Source: Alphaproteobacteria bacterium
GTDB taxonomy: Bacteria > Pseudomonadota > Alphaproteobacteria > UBA11073
DNA length: 44,249 nt
Assembly: GCA_013289145.1 (NCBI GenBank)
Contig: JABDAM010000010.1
Span: 1-44,249, forward strand
Direction: 5' to 3'
A model generated the notes under the pieces. That model searched no databases, had not been told where the DNA came from, and was given only the letters and a program-made list of their open reading frames with translations. This document shows, piece by piece, positions 33,678 through 42,911 of this stretch. Position 1 is the stretch's first letter; the number at the start of each line of letters is the position of its first letter. The position numbers and the translations under genes are program-made.

Positions 33678-34698
33678 ACGTTTATGCGCACTTTCCGCAT
33701 TGTTATTCCTGGCAGGCTGTTTGCCCGCGCCAGCGACCGGCGAATTGCGTACAACGCCTTCGCCTGAAGAAGCCGCCTATAACGCCGATCTGGCCCAGTT
33801 CAAACGCGCGGAACAGGCGGCTTTGAACGTCGGCACGAAAAACATTCCGGCACAGGGCCGTCTGCGTGACGCTGGGCTGGGAGAAATCGGCATGCGCTCG
33901 GTGGCGCAGCGGCTGGACCGCATTTCCTTGTGGCGTGATGAGGCCGATAAAAATCCGGTCAGCAGCACAATTTGGGACGGCGCGAAACCTCAAGACGTCG
34001 CGGTTATTCTGCCCAGCCTGATCGGCAGCAAGCATGAAGAAGTGAAAAAAATCACCCTGCGCATCGCCATGTCGGCGGTTTATACGCCTGAAGGCCCCGA
34101 GAATACGGATGCGATGGATTACGTGCGCTGGCGCGCGGCAGTGCTGGCGGCGGATAAAAAATACACCCAGGCCGCGCGGTTGTTAAACGTCGTGCGGATT
34201 GGGCGTGATAGCGGCACAGATCTGGTCATGCGCATCGCCTATGAATTGGCGAGCGAACAACCTGAAGCCGCGTGCGTTGAAAGCATGGCGGCCGGGCACG
34301 CGGGCGATACGCCGTTTTGGCAAGGCATGCAGGCGCTGTGCGCCTGGCAGATGGGCGATGCGAGCGCGGCACGGCAAGCGGCAACGGCGATTGCCGATGA
34401 TGAAATCAAAGCCGCCGCGGAAAAATTGAACGGCGGCAATCCCAAGCCTTTGATCGCGGCGCTGGTAAACGGTTCCGGCGCCTTGCCGGTGGCGCAGCCT
34501 CTGCCCGATAACAAGGATATGATAGACCGCCTGAAAAGCCTGTTATCCGATATCAAGGATGCGGATGACAGCGCGGCGGCGTTAAAGGACAAACAGGGCG
34601 AGGTATTATTGCTCGCGCTAGGCTCCTTGGCGGCTGAAAATCGCGGTGACGATACGCAAAGCGTCACGCATGACGCACTGAAGCTGGTGGGGTTTTAA
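33658..34698 (+). CDS. Hypothetical lipoprotein with helical repeats, 346 residues
   Basis: The N-terminus is a lipoprotein signal with lipobox LAGC (C21), so the protein should be lipid-anchored and exported. The mature part is Ala-rich and helical, with patterns reminiscent of TPR-like repeats (ADKKYTQAARLLNVVRIGRD, then WQGMQALCAWQMGDASAARQ). No catalytic motif is visible. The residues after the cysteine (LPAP) lack an Asp at +2, favouring the outer membrane by the E. coli rule. It is paired with the upstream 43-residue membrane peptide and ends at a strong bidirectional hairpin. Confidence 0.85.
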   Translation: MIISNFKRLCALSALLFLAGCLPAPATGELRTTPSPEEAAYNADLAQFKRAEQAALNVGTKNIPAQGRLRDAGLGEIGMRSVAQRLDRISLWRDEADKNPVSSTIWDGAKPQDVAVILPSLIGSKHEEVKKITLRIAMSAVYTPEGPENTDAMDYVRWRAAVLAADKKYTQAARLLNVVRIGRDSGTDLVMRIAYELASEQPEAACVESMAAGHAGDTPFWQGMQALCAWQMGDASAARQAATAIADDEIKAAAEKLNGGNPKPLIAALVNGSGALPVAQPLPDNKDMIDRLKSLLSDIKDADDSAAALKDKQGEVLLLALGSLAAENRGDDTQSVTHDALKLVGF

Positions 34699-34705
34699 AT
34701 CACCT

Positions 34706-34751
34706 TGTCATCCCGGCTCGGCGCGCCTAACGGCGCTTGGCCGGGATGACA
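34706..34751. terminator. Bidirectional hairpin terminator of the TGTCATCCCG repeat family
   Basis: Outer arms TGTCATCCCGGC (34706-34717) and GCCGGGATGACA (34740-34751) pair perfectly; an inner GCGCC/GGCGC stem closes on a TAAC loop. It fills the gap between the convergent lipoprotein gene and greA and can terminate both. The outer sequence recurs at 35309-35418. Confidence 0.7.
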
Positions 34752-35234
34752 TTATTTATAAGCGACCTTTACAATCTCATAAACCTTCGACCCGCGCGGC
34801 GTCACGACTTCAACATTTGCGCCCTGCGATTTGCCGATCAGCGCGCGCGCGACCGGGGAGGTGATGGAGATTTTACCCTTGGCGATATCCGCCTCGAATT
34901 CGCCGACGATTTGGTAGACAACTTTGTCGTCCGTGTCTTCGTCAATCAGCGTCACCGTCGCGCCGAATTTAATTTGTTTGCCGGATAGTTTGGAGGGGTC
35001 GATCACCTCCGCGCGCGAAATTTTGTCTTCGAGTTCCAGAATCCGGCCTTCGATAAAACTCTGCCGCTCCCGCGCCGCGTGGTATTCGGCATTTTCGGAT
35101 AGGTCGCCATGTTCGCGCGCCTCCGCGATCGCCTTGATGACTTCCTGGCGGTCGGTGTGTTTGAGCTGCTTCAATTCCCCTTCCAAAGAGGTGAAACCAC
35201 GCTCGGTCATGGGCACTTTTTGCACTGCGGACAT
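34752..35234 (-). CDS. greA: Transcription elongation factor GreA
   Basis: Rescues backtracked RNA polymerase by stimulating cleavage of the nascent RNA. 160 residues. The N-terminal coiled coil holds the acidic tip with [14 protein letters not shown], and the C-terminal FKBP-like domain ends in [18 protein letters not shown]. The start at 35234 has AGGA upstream. It lies downstream of carB on the same strand, across a repeat-bearing gap of 184 bases, a common neighbourhood in alphaproteobacteria. Confidence 0.96.
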   Translation of the reverse strand: MSAVQKVPMTERGFTSLEGELKQLKHTDRQEVIKAIAEAREHGDLSENAEYHAARERQSFIEGRILELEDKISRAEVIDPSKLSGKQIKFGATVTLIDEDTDDKVVYQIVGEFEADIAKGKISITSPVARALIGKSQGANVEVVTPRGSKVYEIVKVAYK

Positions 35235-35308
35235 TTTTTCTATCCTAGGTTGAATTTAGAGCCAATTAACCTAGCAATTCTGGGCGCGGTTTTCAAGGAA
35301 AAAGGGAT

Positions 35309-35418
35309 TGTCATCCCGAAAGCTAGCGTAGCTGCTATCCGGGATATCCCGTCAATTAAGCACTTCACTGTCAGGGGATCCAGGCTCTGCGCCACTACGT
35401 GGCTTGGCTGGGATGACA
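35309..35418. repeat. About 110-base palindromic intergenic repeat (TGTCATCCCG ends)
   Basis: It starts TGTCATCCCGAAAG and ends GCTGGGATGACA, roughly inverted copies of each other. Inside is a 12-base perfect palindrome CGGGATATCCCG and the stretch GGGGATCCAGGC, which resembles dispersed CATCCCCGC...GGATCCAGG elements known from many proteobacteria. It lies between carB and greA and abuts the carB stop. It may terminate carB transcription. Confidence 0.65.
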
Positions 35419-38400
35419 CTATGCCGCTTTTTGTGCTTTTCCCGTACCTGCGGGCAGATAGCTTTGCAGCTTTTCCACCGTCAAATTCGCCGCGCCGCAG
35501 GCCTGGAGAGCTTCGATCGCCTCCACCGCCGCGCGGGCACCGGACAGGGTCGTATAATGCGGGATATTATGCATCAAGGCCGTGCGGCGGAGTGAGAAAC
35601 TGTCCGCCGTCGCCTGGGCGCCCGCCACGGTATTGATGACCAATTGCACTTCACCGTTAATCATCGCGTCGACGATATGCGGCTGGCCTTGATAGACCTT
35701 GTTGATGCGCTGCGCGGCAACGCCGCTGTCCAGCAAAAATTGCGCCGTGCCGTCCGTCGCGATGATTTTGAAACCGAGTTCGGATAATTTTTTTGCGGTG
35801 GGGATGATGAATTGTTTGTCGCGTTCTTTGACAGAGATAAACGCCGTGCCTTTAGTCGGCAGCATAAAACCCGCGCCCATGATGGCTTTGACATAGGCAA
35901 GCGGGAATTCGGCGTCGATGCCCATGACCTCGCCCGTCGATTTCATTTCGGGGGAGAGCAAGATATCTACGTTCTGGAATTTGTTGAACGGAAAGACGGG
36001 CGCTTTCACTGCCGTGTGTTTCGGATGCTGTTCCGTCAGATTGAACGCGGCCAGTTTTTCACCCGCCATCACGCGCGCGCCGATTTTGGCGACTTCAACG
36101 CCGGTGGCCTTAGCGACAAACGGCACCGTGCGCGAGGCGCGTGGGTTGACTTCGAGCAGGTAAATTTCATCGTCCTTAATCGCGAATTGGATATTCATCA
36201 GACCGACGACGTTCAATGCCTTCGCCAGCGCGCGGGTTTGGATGCGGATTTCGTTTTGCAGTTTTTCGGACAATGAATAAGGCGGCAGGGCACAGGAACT
36301 GTCACCGGAATGCACGCCTGCTTCTTCGACATGTTCCATGATGCCCGCGATAAAAACATTTTCGCCGTCGGCGATGGCGTCGACATCAACCTCGCCCGCA
36401 TCGAGTAAAAAGCTGTCGAGAAGCAATGGACTATCACCGGAAATTTTAATCGCGGAATTGATATAGCGTTCCAGCCCCGCTTCATCCGTCACGATTTCCA
36501 TGCCCGCGCCGCCGAGGACGTAGGATGGACGCAGGACGATGGGATAACCCACACTGGCGGCGACGCGGCGCGCTTCATCAACGCTGCGCGCGATGCCGTT
36601 AGCGGGTTGTTTCAGACCGAGTTTTTCCACGAGTTGTTGGAAACGTTCGCGGTCTTCGGCCAAGTCAATCATATCGACAGACGTGCCCAAAATCGGAATC
36701 CCAGCCGCCTGCAAATCATGCGCGAGTTTCAGCGGCGTCTGGCCGCCGTATTGCACGATGACGCCGAGGAGTTCGCCATTCGACGCTTCGCGCTGAATGA
36801 CTTCAATCACGTCTTCCGCCGTCAGCGGTTCGAAATACAAACGGTCGGACGTATCATAATCCGTTGAAACCGTTTCCGGGTTGCAATTGATCATGATGGT
36901 TTCTATGCCGACTTCGCGCAGCGCATAGGCGGCATGGACGCAGCAATAATCAAATTCAATCCCCTGCCCGATGCGGTTCGGGCCGCCGCCAAGAATGACG
37001 ATTTTGCGGTTGGCGGACGGGTTCGCTTCGCAAGTGGATTTGCCGAAGGATTGATTTTCATAAGCGCTGTAAAAATAATTCGTGCTGGCCGGAAATTCCG
37101 CCGCGCAGGTATCGATGCGGCGAAAGGCCGGACGCACGTTCAATTGATGACGCATGTTACGCACATTGATTTCCGGCTGGCCGGTGAGTTTCGCAATGCG
37201 CGCATCGGAAAAGCCCATGCGTTTCAGCGCGCGCAAACCCGCTTCATCTTTCGGCAAACCGTTTTTCTGTAATTCTTTTTCCGTCTGCACAATGGCGTTA
37301 ATTTGTTCCAGAAACCACGGATCAATTGCGCTGGCAGCGTAAATTTCAGCAACCGTCATGCCCCGCCGGAAAGCTTCGGCAACGGCGAGGATGCGTTGCG
37401 GTGTCGCCTTGGCAACCACAGCAATGAGACCTTCGCGCGTGTCCGGCAGCCACGGCTGGTCGTCAAATCCGGCCAGGGATTTTTCCATGCCGCGCAGCGC
37501 TTTTTGCATGCTCTCTTGGAAATTGCGACCGATTGCCATGACCTCGCCCACCGATTTCATTTGCGTGGTAAGCGATGAATCCGAACCACGGAATTTTTCG
37601 AACGCAAAGCGTGGAATTTTCGTCACGACATAATCAATCGTCGGTTCAAACGACGCGGGCGTGATTTTTGTGATGTCGTTCTGCAATTCATCGAGCGTAT
37701 AACCCACCGCCAATTTCGCCGCGACTTTCGCAATCGGGAAACCCGTCGCCTTGCTCGCCAGCGCGGATGAACGCGACACGCGCGGGTTCATTTCGATCAC
37801 GATCATGCGGCCGTTTTTCGGGTTGATCGCGAATTGCACGTTGCTGCCGCCCGTTTCAACACCGATTTCACGCAGGCATGCGATGCTGGCGTTGCGCATA
37901 ATCTGATATTCTTTATCTGTCAGCGTCAGCGCGGGCGCGACGGTGATGCTGTCGCCCGTATGCACGCCCATCGGGTCCAGGTTTTCAATCGAGCAGACAA
38001 TAATGGCGTTATCCGCGCGGTCGCGGACGACTTCCATTTCGTATTCTTTCCAGCCCAAAACGGATTCTTCGATCAAAACTTCCGTCGTCGGCGAAGCAGC
38101 CAAGCCGCCGCGCACGATGCTTTCGTATTCTTCGCGGTTATAAGCGATGCCGCCGCCCGTGCCGCCAAGGGTAAAGGACGGGCGGATAATCGCGGGCAGG
38201 CCAATATCGGGCAGCGCTGCCAGCGCCTCATCAAAATTATGCACCACGCGCGATTTCGGGCAATCCAAACCGATTTTGAGCATCGCGTCTTTAAACAATT
38301 GGCGGTCTTCGGCCTTTTTAATCGCCTCACGGTTCGCGCCAATCAATTCGATGTTCAATTCTTCCAGCACGCCCATATCGGCGAGTTTCAGCGCGGTATT

Positions 38401-38688
38401 CAACGCCGTCTGGCCGCCCATGGTCGGCAATAACGCCTGCGGGCGTTCTTTGCGCAGAATTTTCGCGACGGTTTCCGGCGTGATCGGTTCGATATAGGTC
38501 GCATCTGCCATATTCGGATCGGTCATGATCGTGGCGGGATTGGAGTTGATCAGCACTACGCGGTAACCCTCGTCCCGGAGCGCCTTGCAGGCCTGGGCGC
38601 CGGAATAATCGAACTCACAAGCTTGGCCGATAATGATGGGTCCAGCGCCGATAATCGCGATGGTTTGGATATCTGTACGTTTTGGCAT
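35419..38688 (-). CDS. carB: Carbamoyl-phosphate synthase large subunit
   Basis: Makes carbamoyl phosphate for pyrimidine and arginine synthesis. 1089 residues, standard length. It has duplicated ATP-grasp halves: the first opens [20 protein letters not shown], the second [20 protein letters not shown]. Paired conserved stretches are [16 protein letters not shown] and [16 protein letters not shown]. An allosteric MGS-like domain forms the C-terminus. The small subunit carA is not adjacent here. The start codon overlaps a strong hairpin at 38688-38716. Confidence 0.97.
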   Translation of the reverse strand: MPKRTDIQTIAIIGAGPIIIGQACEFDYSGAQACKALRDEGYRVVLINSNPATIMTDPNMADATYIEPITPETVAKILRKERPQALLPTMGGQTALNTALKLADMGVLEELNIELIGANREAIKKAEDRQLFKDAMLKIGLDCPKSRVVHNFDEALAALPDIGLPAIIRPSFTLGGTGGGIAYNREEYESIVRGGLAASPTTEVLIEESVLGWKEYEMEVVRDRADNAIIVCSIENLDPMGVHTGDSITVAPALTLTDKEYQIMRNASIACLREIGVETGGSNVQFAINPKNGRMIVIEMNPRVSRSSALASKATGFPIAKVAAKLAVGYTLDELQNDITKITPASFEPTIDYVVTKIPRFAFEKFRGSDSSLTTQMKSVGEVMAIGRNFQESMQKALRGMEKSLAGFDDQPWLPDTREGLIAVVAKATPQRILAVAEAFRRGMTVAEIYAASAIDPWFLEQINAIVQTEKELQKNGLPKDEAGLRALKRMGFSDARIAKLTGQPEINVRNMRHQLNVRPAFRRIDTCAAEFPASTNYFYSAYENQSFGKSTCEANPSANRKIVILGGGPNRIGQGIEFDYCCVHAAYALREVGIETIMINCNPETVSTDYDTSDRLYFEPLTAEDVIEVIQREASNGELLGVIVQYGGQTPLKLAHDLQAAGIPILGTSVDMIDLAEDRERFQQLVEKLGLKQPANGIARSVDEARRVAASVGYPIVLRPSYVLGGAGMEIVTDEAGLERYINSAIKISGDSPLLLDSFLLDAGEVDVDAIADGENVFIAGIMEHVEEAGVHSGDSSCALPPYSLSEKLQNEIRIQTRALAKALNVVGLMNIQFAIKDDEIYLLEVNPRASRTVPFVAKATGVEVAKIGARVMAGEKLAAFNLTEQHPKHTAVKAPVFPFNKFQNVDILLSPEMKSTGEVMGIDAEFPLAYVKAIMGAGFMLPTKGTAFISVKERDKQFIIPTAKKLSELGFKIIATDGTAQFLLDSGVAAQRINKVYQGQPHIVDAMINGEVQLVINTVAGAQATADSFSLRRTALMHNIPHYTTLSGARAAVEAIEALQACGAANLTVEKLQSYLPAGTGKAQKAA

Positions 38689-38716
38689 TAAAGCGGTGTT
38701 ATAGGCACCGCTTTAA
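38688..38716 (-). promoter_or_regulatory. Hairpin covering the carB start
   Basis: An 11-base-pair perfect inverted repeat (TTAAAGCGGTG and CACCGCTTTAA, loop of 7) ends on the A of the carB ATG. The nearest ribosome-site-like sequence, GGGAAG, is just upstream of the hairpin on the minus strand, so folding would bring it near the start while partly closing the ATG. No T-run follows, so it is not a classical terminator for the gene upstream. A role in translation control is inferred. Confidence 0.55.
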
Positions 38717-38741
38717 CTTCCCGCAAGCAAAAACTATCGGA

Positions 38742-39206
38742 TTAGGCGCTTAAAACACGATATTCGTTGTCATGCCCGCCTTGATAGCAAGCGCCGTCTT
38801 TGCAGCGCGTGCAAATACGGTTGTGCGAACCATGGGAGTTGAACGCCGTGTTACACATCAGGCAATTACGCGGCTTTTTAAGATTTTGCGACGAGGCCTC
38901 AACGACTGCGCCGCTGTAACTGCGTACATGGGCAATCGAAACCACGTTGGAATGGACCAAAACCGGGCGGCGCGGGGTTTTATTCGGCACCTGTGGCTTG
39001 CGGCCCGACGGCGCGCGGCGTTCCAGGCCGATGCGCACGGCTTGGGTCTGAACGGCGGAAACCGTGCGGTTCAGGCGCAGGGCGATTTCTTCAACGGGTA
39101 CGCCTTCGACCCACATCGCGCGCAGGTCTTCCCATTGCTGGGCCCAGGTGACGGTAGCGGGTTCTAGGGTTTTTAATTGTTTTAGGGTGCTTTTATGTGC
39201 GAGCAT
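38742..39206 (-). CDS. GcrA-like helix-turn-helix protein with a C-terminal zinc finger
   Basis: A 154-residue DNA-binding protein. Residues 21-62 (WAQQWEDLRAMWVEGVPVEE, then IALRLNRTVSAVQTQAVRIG) match the helix-turn-helix pattern of the GcrA/Myb-like class. A basic linker (RRAPSGRKPQVPNKTPRR) follows. The C-terminus has a CxxC pair at 115/118 and another at 132/135 (CLMC, CTRC) with histidines between, a likely zinc site. The zinc finger replaces the usual GcrA tail, so I do not call it gcrA. The ATG at 39206 has GGAG about ten bases upstream. It is upstream of carB on the same strand. Confidence 0.8.
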   Translation of the reverse strand: MLAHKSTLKQLKTLEPATVTWAQQWEDLRAMWVEGVPVEEIALRLNRTVSAVQTQAVRIGLERRAPSGRKPQVPNKTPRRPVLVHSNVVSIAHVRSYSGAVVEASSQNLKKPRNCLMCNTAFNSHGSHNRICTRCKDGACYQGGHDNEYRVLSA

Positions 39207-39512
39207 GTCAAAAAATCTCCGGTTAAGTATGCGTAAAGGTTTTTAAATGTTGTTTAATATGATCAGGAAACCTGACTTTTTCATCGTATCAAATCCGCTT
39301 AGGCAATGTCAATAAAATTTTATATAAATTTATGATTTGTTTAACACTAATTAAATTATGACAATTTTTTGAAGTAAATATGACAGAATTACTACATTGT
39401 AAAATAAAGTTCAATAAAACTTTAAGTAATTTGTTTGGAACGCCGCGCGCCTGTATGATAAGATGAAAAGTACGTATAGTATGGCAATGAATCGCGGCGA
39501 ATGAGGCACATG
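39207..39512. other. A/T-rich intergenic stretch between divergent genes
   Basis: About 300 bases, clearly richer in A/T than the surroundings, between the zinc-finger regulator (minus) and the secreted-protein pair (plus). No reading frame with a convincing ribosome site is seen. It contains a 12-base A/T palindrome (39312-39323, ATAAAATTTTAT) and a candidate promoter at 39431-39459. It should hold promoters for both flanking units. Confidence 0.6.
39431..39459 (+). promoter_or_regulatory. Candidate sigma-70-type promoter for the secreted-protein pair
   Basis: TTGTTT (39431-39436) and TATGAT (39454-39459) are separated by 17 bases, about 50 bases upstream of the first gene's start, at the end of the A/T-rich gap. 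The match is reasonable but unproven. Confidence 0.45.
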
Positions 39513-40655
39513 ATGCGCACACTCCTTTCTTTAATATTAGTAACTGCTTTGGCGCTGCCGGTTCCGGCTTTTGCACAGGCCACATCATCCAATCCCGCGA
39601 CGGATCCCGACGGTAAAATGTTTCCGGACATTTCCGACATGAGGGGGCAGGTAAACCAGAATACAGCGGTTACCATTCCGCCTTATAATGATGACGGCAC
39701 TGAAAAGAGCGCAGGCAACGATGACGGCAACGGGGCGACGACAACCCAGCAGACCTTATACAGCATCGGCGATGCAAAACGTGATATTGATAGAGACACC
39801 AAGGCAGGCTTGCCCTTTGCCAATGCCTGCAATCCCGTGATCTGGGCGCGCCTGAAGCAGCAGCAGCAATTCCAGGCTTTACAGCAAACCGCCGCCGCGA
39901 TGGCCATGAACAATCAGGCAACCAATGCGGTCGGCAAAGGCTCATGCGTGCAAACCGCTGCGGGCAATACGCGTCAAACAGTCCTTCAACAGGTTCAAAA
40001 CAAATTACAAAGCAGTCTGACGAATGCAGTCTGTTCCCTGAACTGGTCCAGCCTGCTCGGCTTTTCCTTCAATGCCAGCCTGAATATTTGCCAAAACGGC
40101 CAGATATTCGGCGTGAGCGGTAATGGCCAGGCGAACAGCCAGTTGAGCATCGGCGGTCAGGACGCGAGCAAAAAGAATACCGGTTGCGTCACGGGCGGTT
40201 CGGTGAGTACGACCACCATGCAAAACGTCGTTAATATAACGCAACAAATCAAACCTGTGACGACCCAACAGGTATCCAGTAACGGTGGTAATACCGTCGG
40301 GAATTTTAAGACCACCTCCGTGCCGGTTCCCACAAGCGGTTGCAGCGGTTTCAGTTTCGGCCTCGGCAACGGGTTTGGCCTTCCCGGTAACAGCGGCAGC
40401 AGTTGCGGCATCGCAGGCCTGCTGAGCAACGCCGCGAACGGCGGTTCCTCGGGCGGCAGCCACACCACTGGCGGCGGCACGACCGGCAACTCAGGCAACG
40501 GCACATCAAGCGGCGCAGGCGGCAGCACGATATCACATACAGGCGGCCCGATTATTAGCTCCGGCTCCAGTTCCGGCAACCAAACCCATCCGCTTCCGCC
40601 GTCATCCGGCAGCAGCAACGGTGGTGGTGGCGGTCACCTAAACCCTTACCAATGA
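39513..40655 (+). CDS. Hypothetical secreted protein with Gly/Ser/Asn-rich C-terminus, about 380 residues
   Basis: A signal peptide (MRTLLSLILVTALALPVPAF, cleavage near AFA-QA) directs it across the inner membrane. The mature N-terminal 200 residues contain a Gln-rich helical part (WARLKQQQQFQALQQTAAAM) and several cysteines (in ACNP, GSCV, AVCS, NICQ, TGCV). The last 130 residues are a Gly/Ser/Thr/Asn-rich, probably flexible tail ending in Pro and Gly runs. I do not recognise a family. The start is set at the ATG at 39513 after GAGGC; ATGs at 39501 and 39510 are alternatives. The next gene starts 17 bases after its stop, so the two form an operon. The domain pattern could fit a surface or secretion-machinery component, but this is a guess. 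Confidence 0.75.
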   Translation: MRTLLSLILVTALALPVPAFAQATSSNPATDPDGKMFPDISDMRGQVNQNTAVTIPPYNDDGTEKSAGNDDGNGATTTQQTLYSIGDAKRDIDRDTKAGLPFANACNPVIWARLKQQQQFQALQQTAAAMAMNNQATNAVGKGSCVQTAAGNTRQTVLQQVQNKLQSSLTNAVCSLNWSSLLGFSFNASLNICQNGQIFGVSGNGQANSQLSIGGQDASKKNTGCVTGGSVSTTTMQNVVNITQQIKPVTTQQVSSNGGNTVGNFKTTSVPVPTSGCSGFSFGLGNGFGLPGNSGSSCGIAGLLSNAANGGSSGGSHTTGGGTTGNSGNGTSSGAGGSTISHTGGPIISSGSSSGNQTHPLPPSSGSSNGGGGGHLNPYQ

Positions 40656-40672
40656 TGAATTGGAGAATGACC

Positions 40673-41869
40673 ATGCGAAACATCCTTTCTTTTTCCACTT
40701 TCTTGTGCCAGTTGCTTGCCCTTCTTGCGTTATCAACAGGTAATGCTTTCGCGCAGATGCCCTTAACGCCCGCTGCGCCGCCTTGTGTGGGCGGAGGCAT
40801 GGCTCCCACTGTTGGCTGCGCCAGCAGCGCGGATGTCGCGGCGGCAAAGGATTCTATTACCCAGGCCATTGGCGGCATGAGCCAGGCCGTTACCGACGCA
40901 ATCGACCTTTTGGCACAGGCAATCACCGATAACGGCGCCGTCGACGATGCGGCCAAGGCCAGCATCAAGACAGAAAACCACGTCAACGCCACCGGCTTGC
41001 AAAGCGGCGCGGCAGCCCTGGCCGCCATTCAACAATATAATCCCACCTATGAGGATTGTGCGCATGCCACGACCAAAATGCTGGCGAAAAAAGTCGGCAT
41101 GGATTTCCGCACCGACACCACCACGCTCTCGCTTTATGATCCCAAACAGGGCACCAGCGACGCCGCAATTTTAATCAAGGGCCCGCCCGGCGGCGCGACC
41201 GCTTACCGGAAAAGCTATGGGGACAAGGTGCAAGCCGCGATGAAAGAAGTCGCCAACGGCACGCCCAGCTATGGCGACAGCGGCACATTCAATCCCGATA
41301 TGGGACAGGTAAAGGCCTTTTGCCACAGCGATAAATGTTACAATGCCTCTTTGCTGAATCTGGTGAACGGCGCCTTGATCTCTTCCACGCCGGAACGGCC
41401 GCCCGTGAACGGCAGCAGCAATTCACAGCTGACCAATTACTTTATGCAGCGCGCGCAATGGGGCGCGGACCGCAGCGAGGCGCGCGAGACTGTCTTTAAG
41501 CTTTTGCCCAAAATGTACAAAAGCAAATTATATTACACCCAGGCGCTGGCGAGCTTTAACGGCAATGCGAATGCCGCCACCATTTTAAATCAGGAATATC
41601 CCAATTCGCAAAACATCGGCCTGTCGGAATATGAACTTCAGGAAGCGGAGTTTTCCGCCCTGACGGCATCCGAGGAAACCCTGGTTTCCGTCGGCCAGAG
41701 CGATAGCCAGCGCCAGCGCGCGGCAGAAACGCTGCAAGCCGCGGCCGCGCAATTGCAGATTGCGAAAACGGAGCGCGATGCTTTTGACAAGGCCTTAAAG
41801 GTGATTGAGAATTCGCAGCCGCCCAGCCTTAGCATCGGCGCGGTTGGCACCACGACGTCTTCGCCTTAA
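40673..41869 (+). CDS. Hypothetical secreted protein, 398 residues, partner of the preceding gene
   Basis: A signal peptide spans about residues 1-27 (FLCQLLALLALSTGNAFA). The mature protein has five cysteines (PPCVGG, VGCASS, EDCAHA, and the close pair AFCHSDKCYN), a helical early region (DSITQAIGGMSQAVTDAIDL) and a long C-terminal coiled coil (about 315-385: ELQEAEFSALTASEETLV, then AAETLQAAAAQLQIAKTERD). I recognise no family; periplasmic components of type IV secretion or conjugation systems sometimes look like this, but no other such gene is present. The start at 40673 has TTGGAG at correct spacing. It converges with flgL, with 12 bases between stops. Confidence 0.78.
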   Translation: MRNILSFSTFLCQLLALLALSTGNAFAQMPLTPAAPPCVGGGMAPTVGCASSADVAAAKDSITQAIGGMSQAVTDAIDLLAQAITDNGAVDDAAKASIKTENHVNATGLQSGAAALAAIQQYNPTYEDCAHATTKMLAKKVGMDFRTDTTTLSLYDPKQGTSDAAILIKGPPGGATAYRKSYGDKVQAAMKEVANGTPSYGDSGTFNPDMGQVKAFCHSDKCYNASLLNLVNGALISSTPERPPVNGSSNSQLTNYFMQRAQWGADRSEARETVFKLLPKMYKSKLYYTQALASFNGNANAATILNQEYPNSQNIGLSEYELQEAEFSALTASEETLVSVGQSDSQRQRAAETLQAAAAQLQIAKTERDAFDKALKVIENSQPPSLSIGAVGTTTSSP

Positions 41870-41881
41870 TTAGGGCTTTAA

Positions 41882-42898
41882 TTAGGATGACGGCAGATAG
41901 TTAACGAGGCTCAGGTTTTTTAACTGACCGATGATTGTATAGGTTTCCTGTAACTGCGTTTGCAAAGTGGACAGTTGCGTTGCGAGACCTGGCAGGTCCG
42001 CGTCTTCAAGATTGGAAATGTTGCCCTCCACCGTCAATTGGGTGCTTTGATGGCTTGAGACCAAAGATGCCATTTGACCGCGCATAATCCCCAATTGGCC
42101 CTGACGAGAGGTAACGGCGGTATTCGCGTTGTCCAGGCGGGCTTTAGCATCCTGGTAAATCGACCAGAAACCGCTGGGGTTACTGGAGTTATATTGCAGG
42201 TTCGCGATTTCCGCGAGGCCTTTGATCGCGTCTTGAAACTGGCTTTCATCGCCCTTCATGGTGTAATCCAGCGTCAAGTTATTATCCGCTTGAAACTTAT
42301 TATTGCCCGCCGCCGCCAGATTGGAGTTATATCCCAATTGGGTTTCCGCCATGCTGTTTAAATTCGCGATAACGGTTGAAGCAGGCGTTCCTGAATTATA
42401 AGCCGCAACAATAGCGGCAACATTGGTGTTCGCCGCGCCGGTATTCGTGATGGGCGCCGTGCCGGAATTGTTGCCCGCAAAAACGAAAGAGCCGCCGACG
42501 CTGGTATTGACATCCCCTATTAGACTTGAAAGCGCATTCTGCGCGGCGGTTTGAATCATGGCCAAAGTGTTGGCGTCAGGCGTGCCGCCGCCCTGGGCCA
42601 GTTTATCCATATCCGCTGCCACGGTTTGCAAGGCATTCGTCATATCCGTCAGCGAGCTATCCATCTGATCGGTTTTTAACTGGACGTTATTGATCGCGCT
42701 GATAAAAGTCGTCAGAACATTATCCTGCGCATGCAGATCCAGCGACGTTCCCGCCTTGGTGCCGAGATCGGCATAGACGCCTGCGACCTTGCCCGTGGAG
42801 ACCTGCTGGGTGATTTTATTCAGCTTTTCATTTAAGGCTGTAATGACATTGCTGTTGAAAAAGTTGGTGCCCTGATTAGATACGGATGTCGTGGACAT
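41882..42898 (-). CDS. flgL: Flagellar hook-associated protein 3 (hook-filament junction)
   Basis: A 338-residue flagellin-like protein. The N-terminal helical part (LNEKLNKITQQVSTGKVAGV) and the C-terminal coiled part (LEDADLPGLATQLSTLQTQL, then IIGQLKNLSLVNYL) match the terminal domains of FlgL. These pack in the filament core. The middle is Asn/Ala/Gly-rich. It is exported by the flagellar type III system, with no signal peptide. flgK lies 13 bases upstream on the same strand, the usual flgK-flgL order. GAAGGAGA precedes the ATG at 42898. Confidence 0.9.
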   Translation of the reverse strand: MSTTSVSNQGTNFFNSNVITALNEKLNKITQQVSTGKVAGVYADLGTKAGTSLDLHAQDNVLTTFISAINNVQLKTDQMDSSLTDMTNALQTVAADMDKLAQGGGTPDANTLAMIQTAAQNALSSLIGDVNTSVGGSFVFAGNNSGTAPITNTGAANTNVAAIVAAYNSGTPASTVIANLNSMAETQLGYNSNLAAAGNNKFQADNNLTLDYTMKGDESQFQDAIKGLAEIANLQYNSSNPSGFWSIYQDAKARLDNANTAVTSRQGQLGIMRGQMASLVSSHQSTQLTVEGNISNLEDADLPGLATQLSTLQTQLQETYTIIGQLKNLSLVNYLPSS

Positions 42899-42911
42899 GG
42901 TTGTCTCCTTC

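Noticed and set aside
35812-38433. Several plus-strand open frames of 100-200 codons inside carB
   Set aside because: All are antisense to carB, whose motifs are intact throughout; they show the His/Arg/Phe/Ala bias of shadow frames.
38742-39206. Calling the regulator a true gcrA
   Set aside because: Only the helix-turn-helix part fits. The C-terminus is a four-cysteine finger, and the usual GcrA tail is missing.
40005-40618. Minus-strand open frames of about 150 codons opposite the Gly/Ser-rich secreted protein
   Set aside because: They are Pro/Leu/Arg- or Ala/Thr-rich products of reading the repetitive gene backwards, with no ribosome site.
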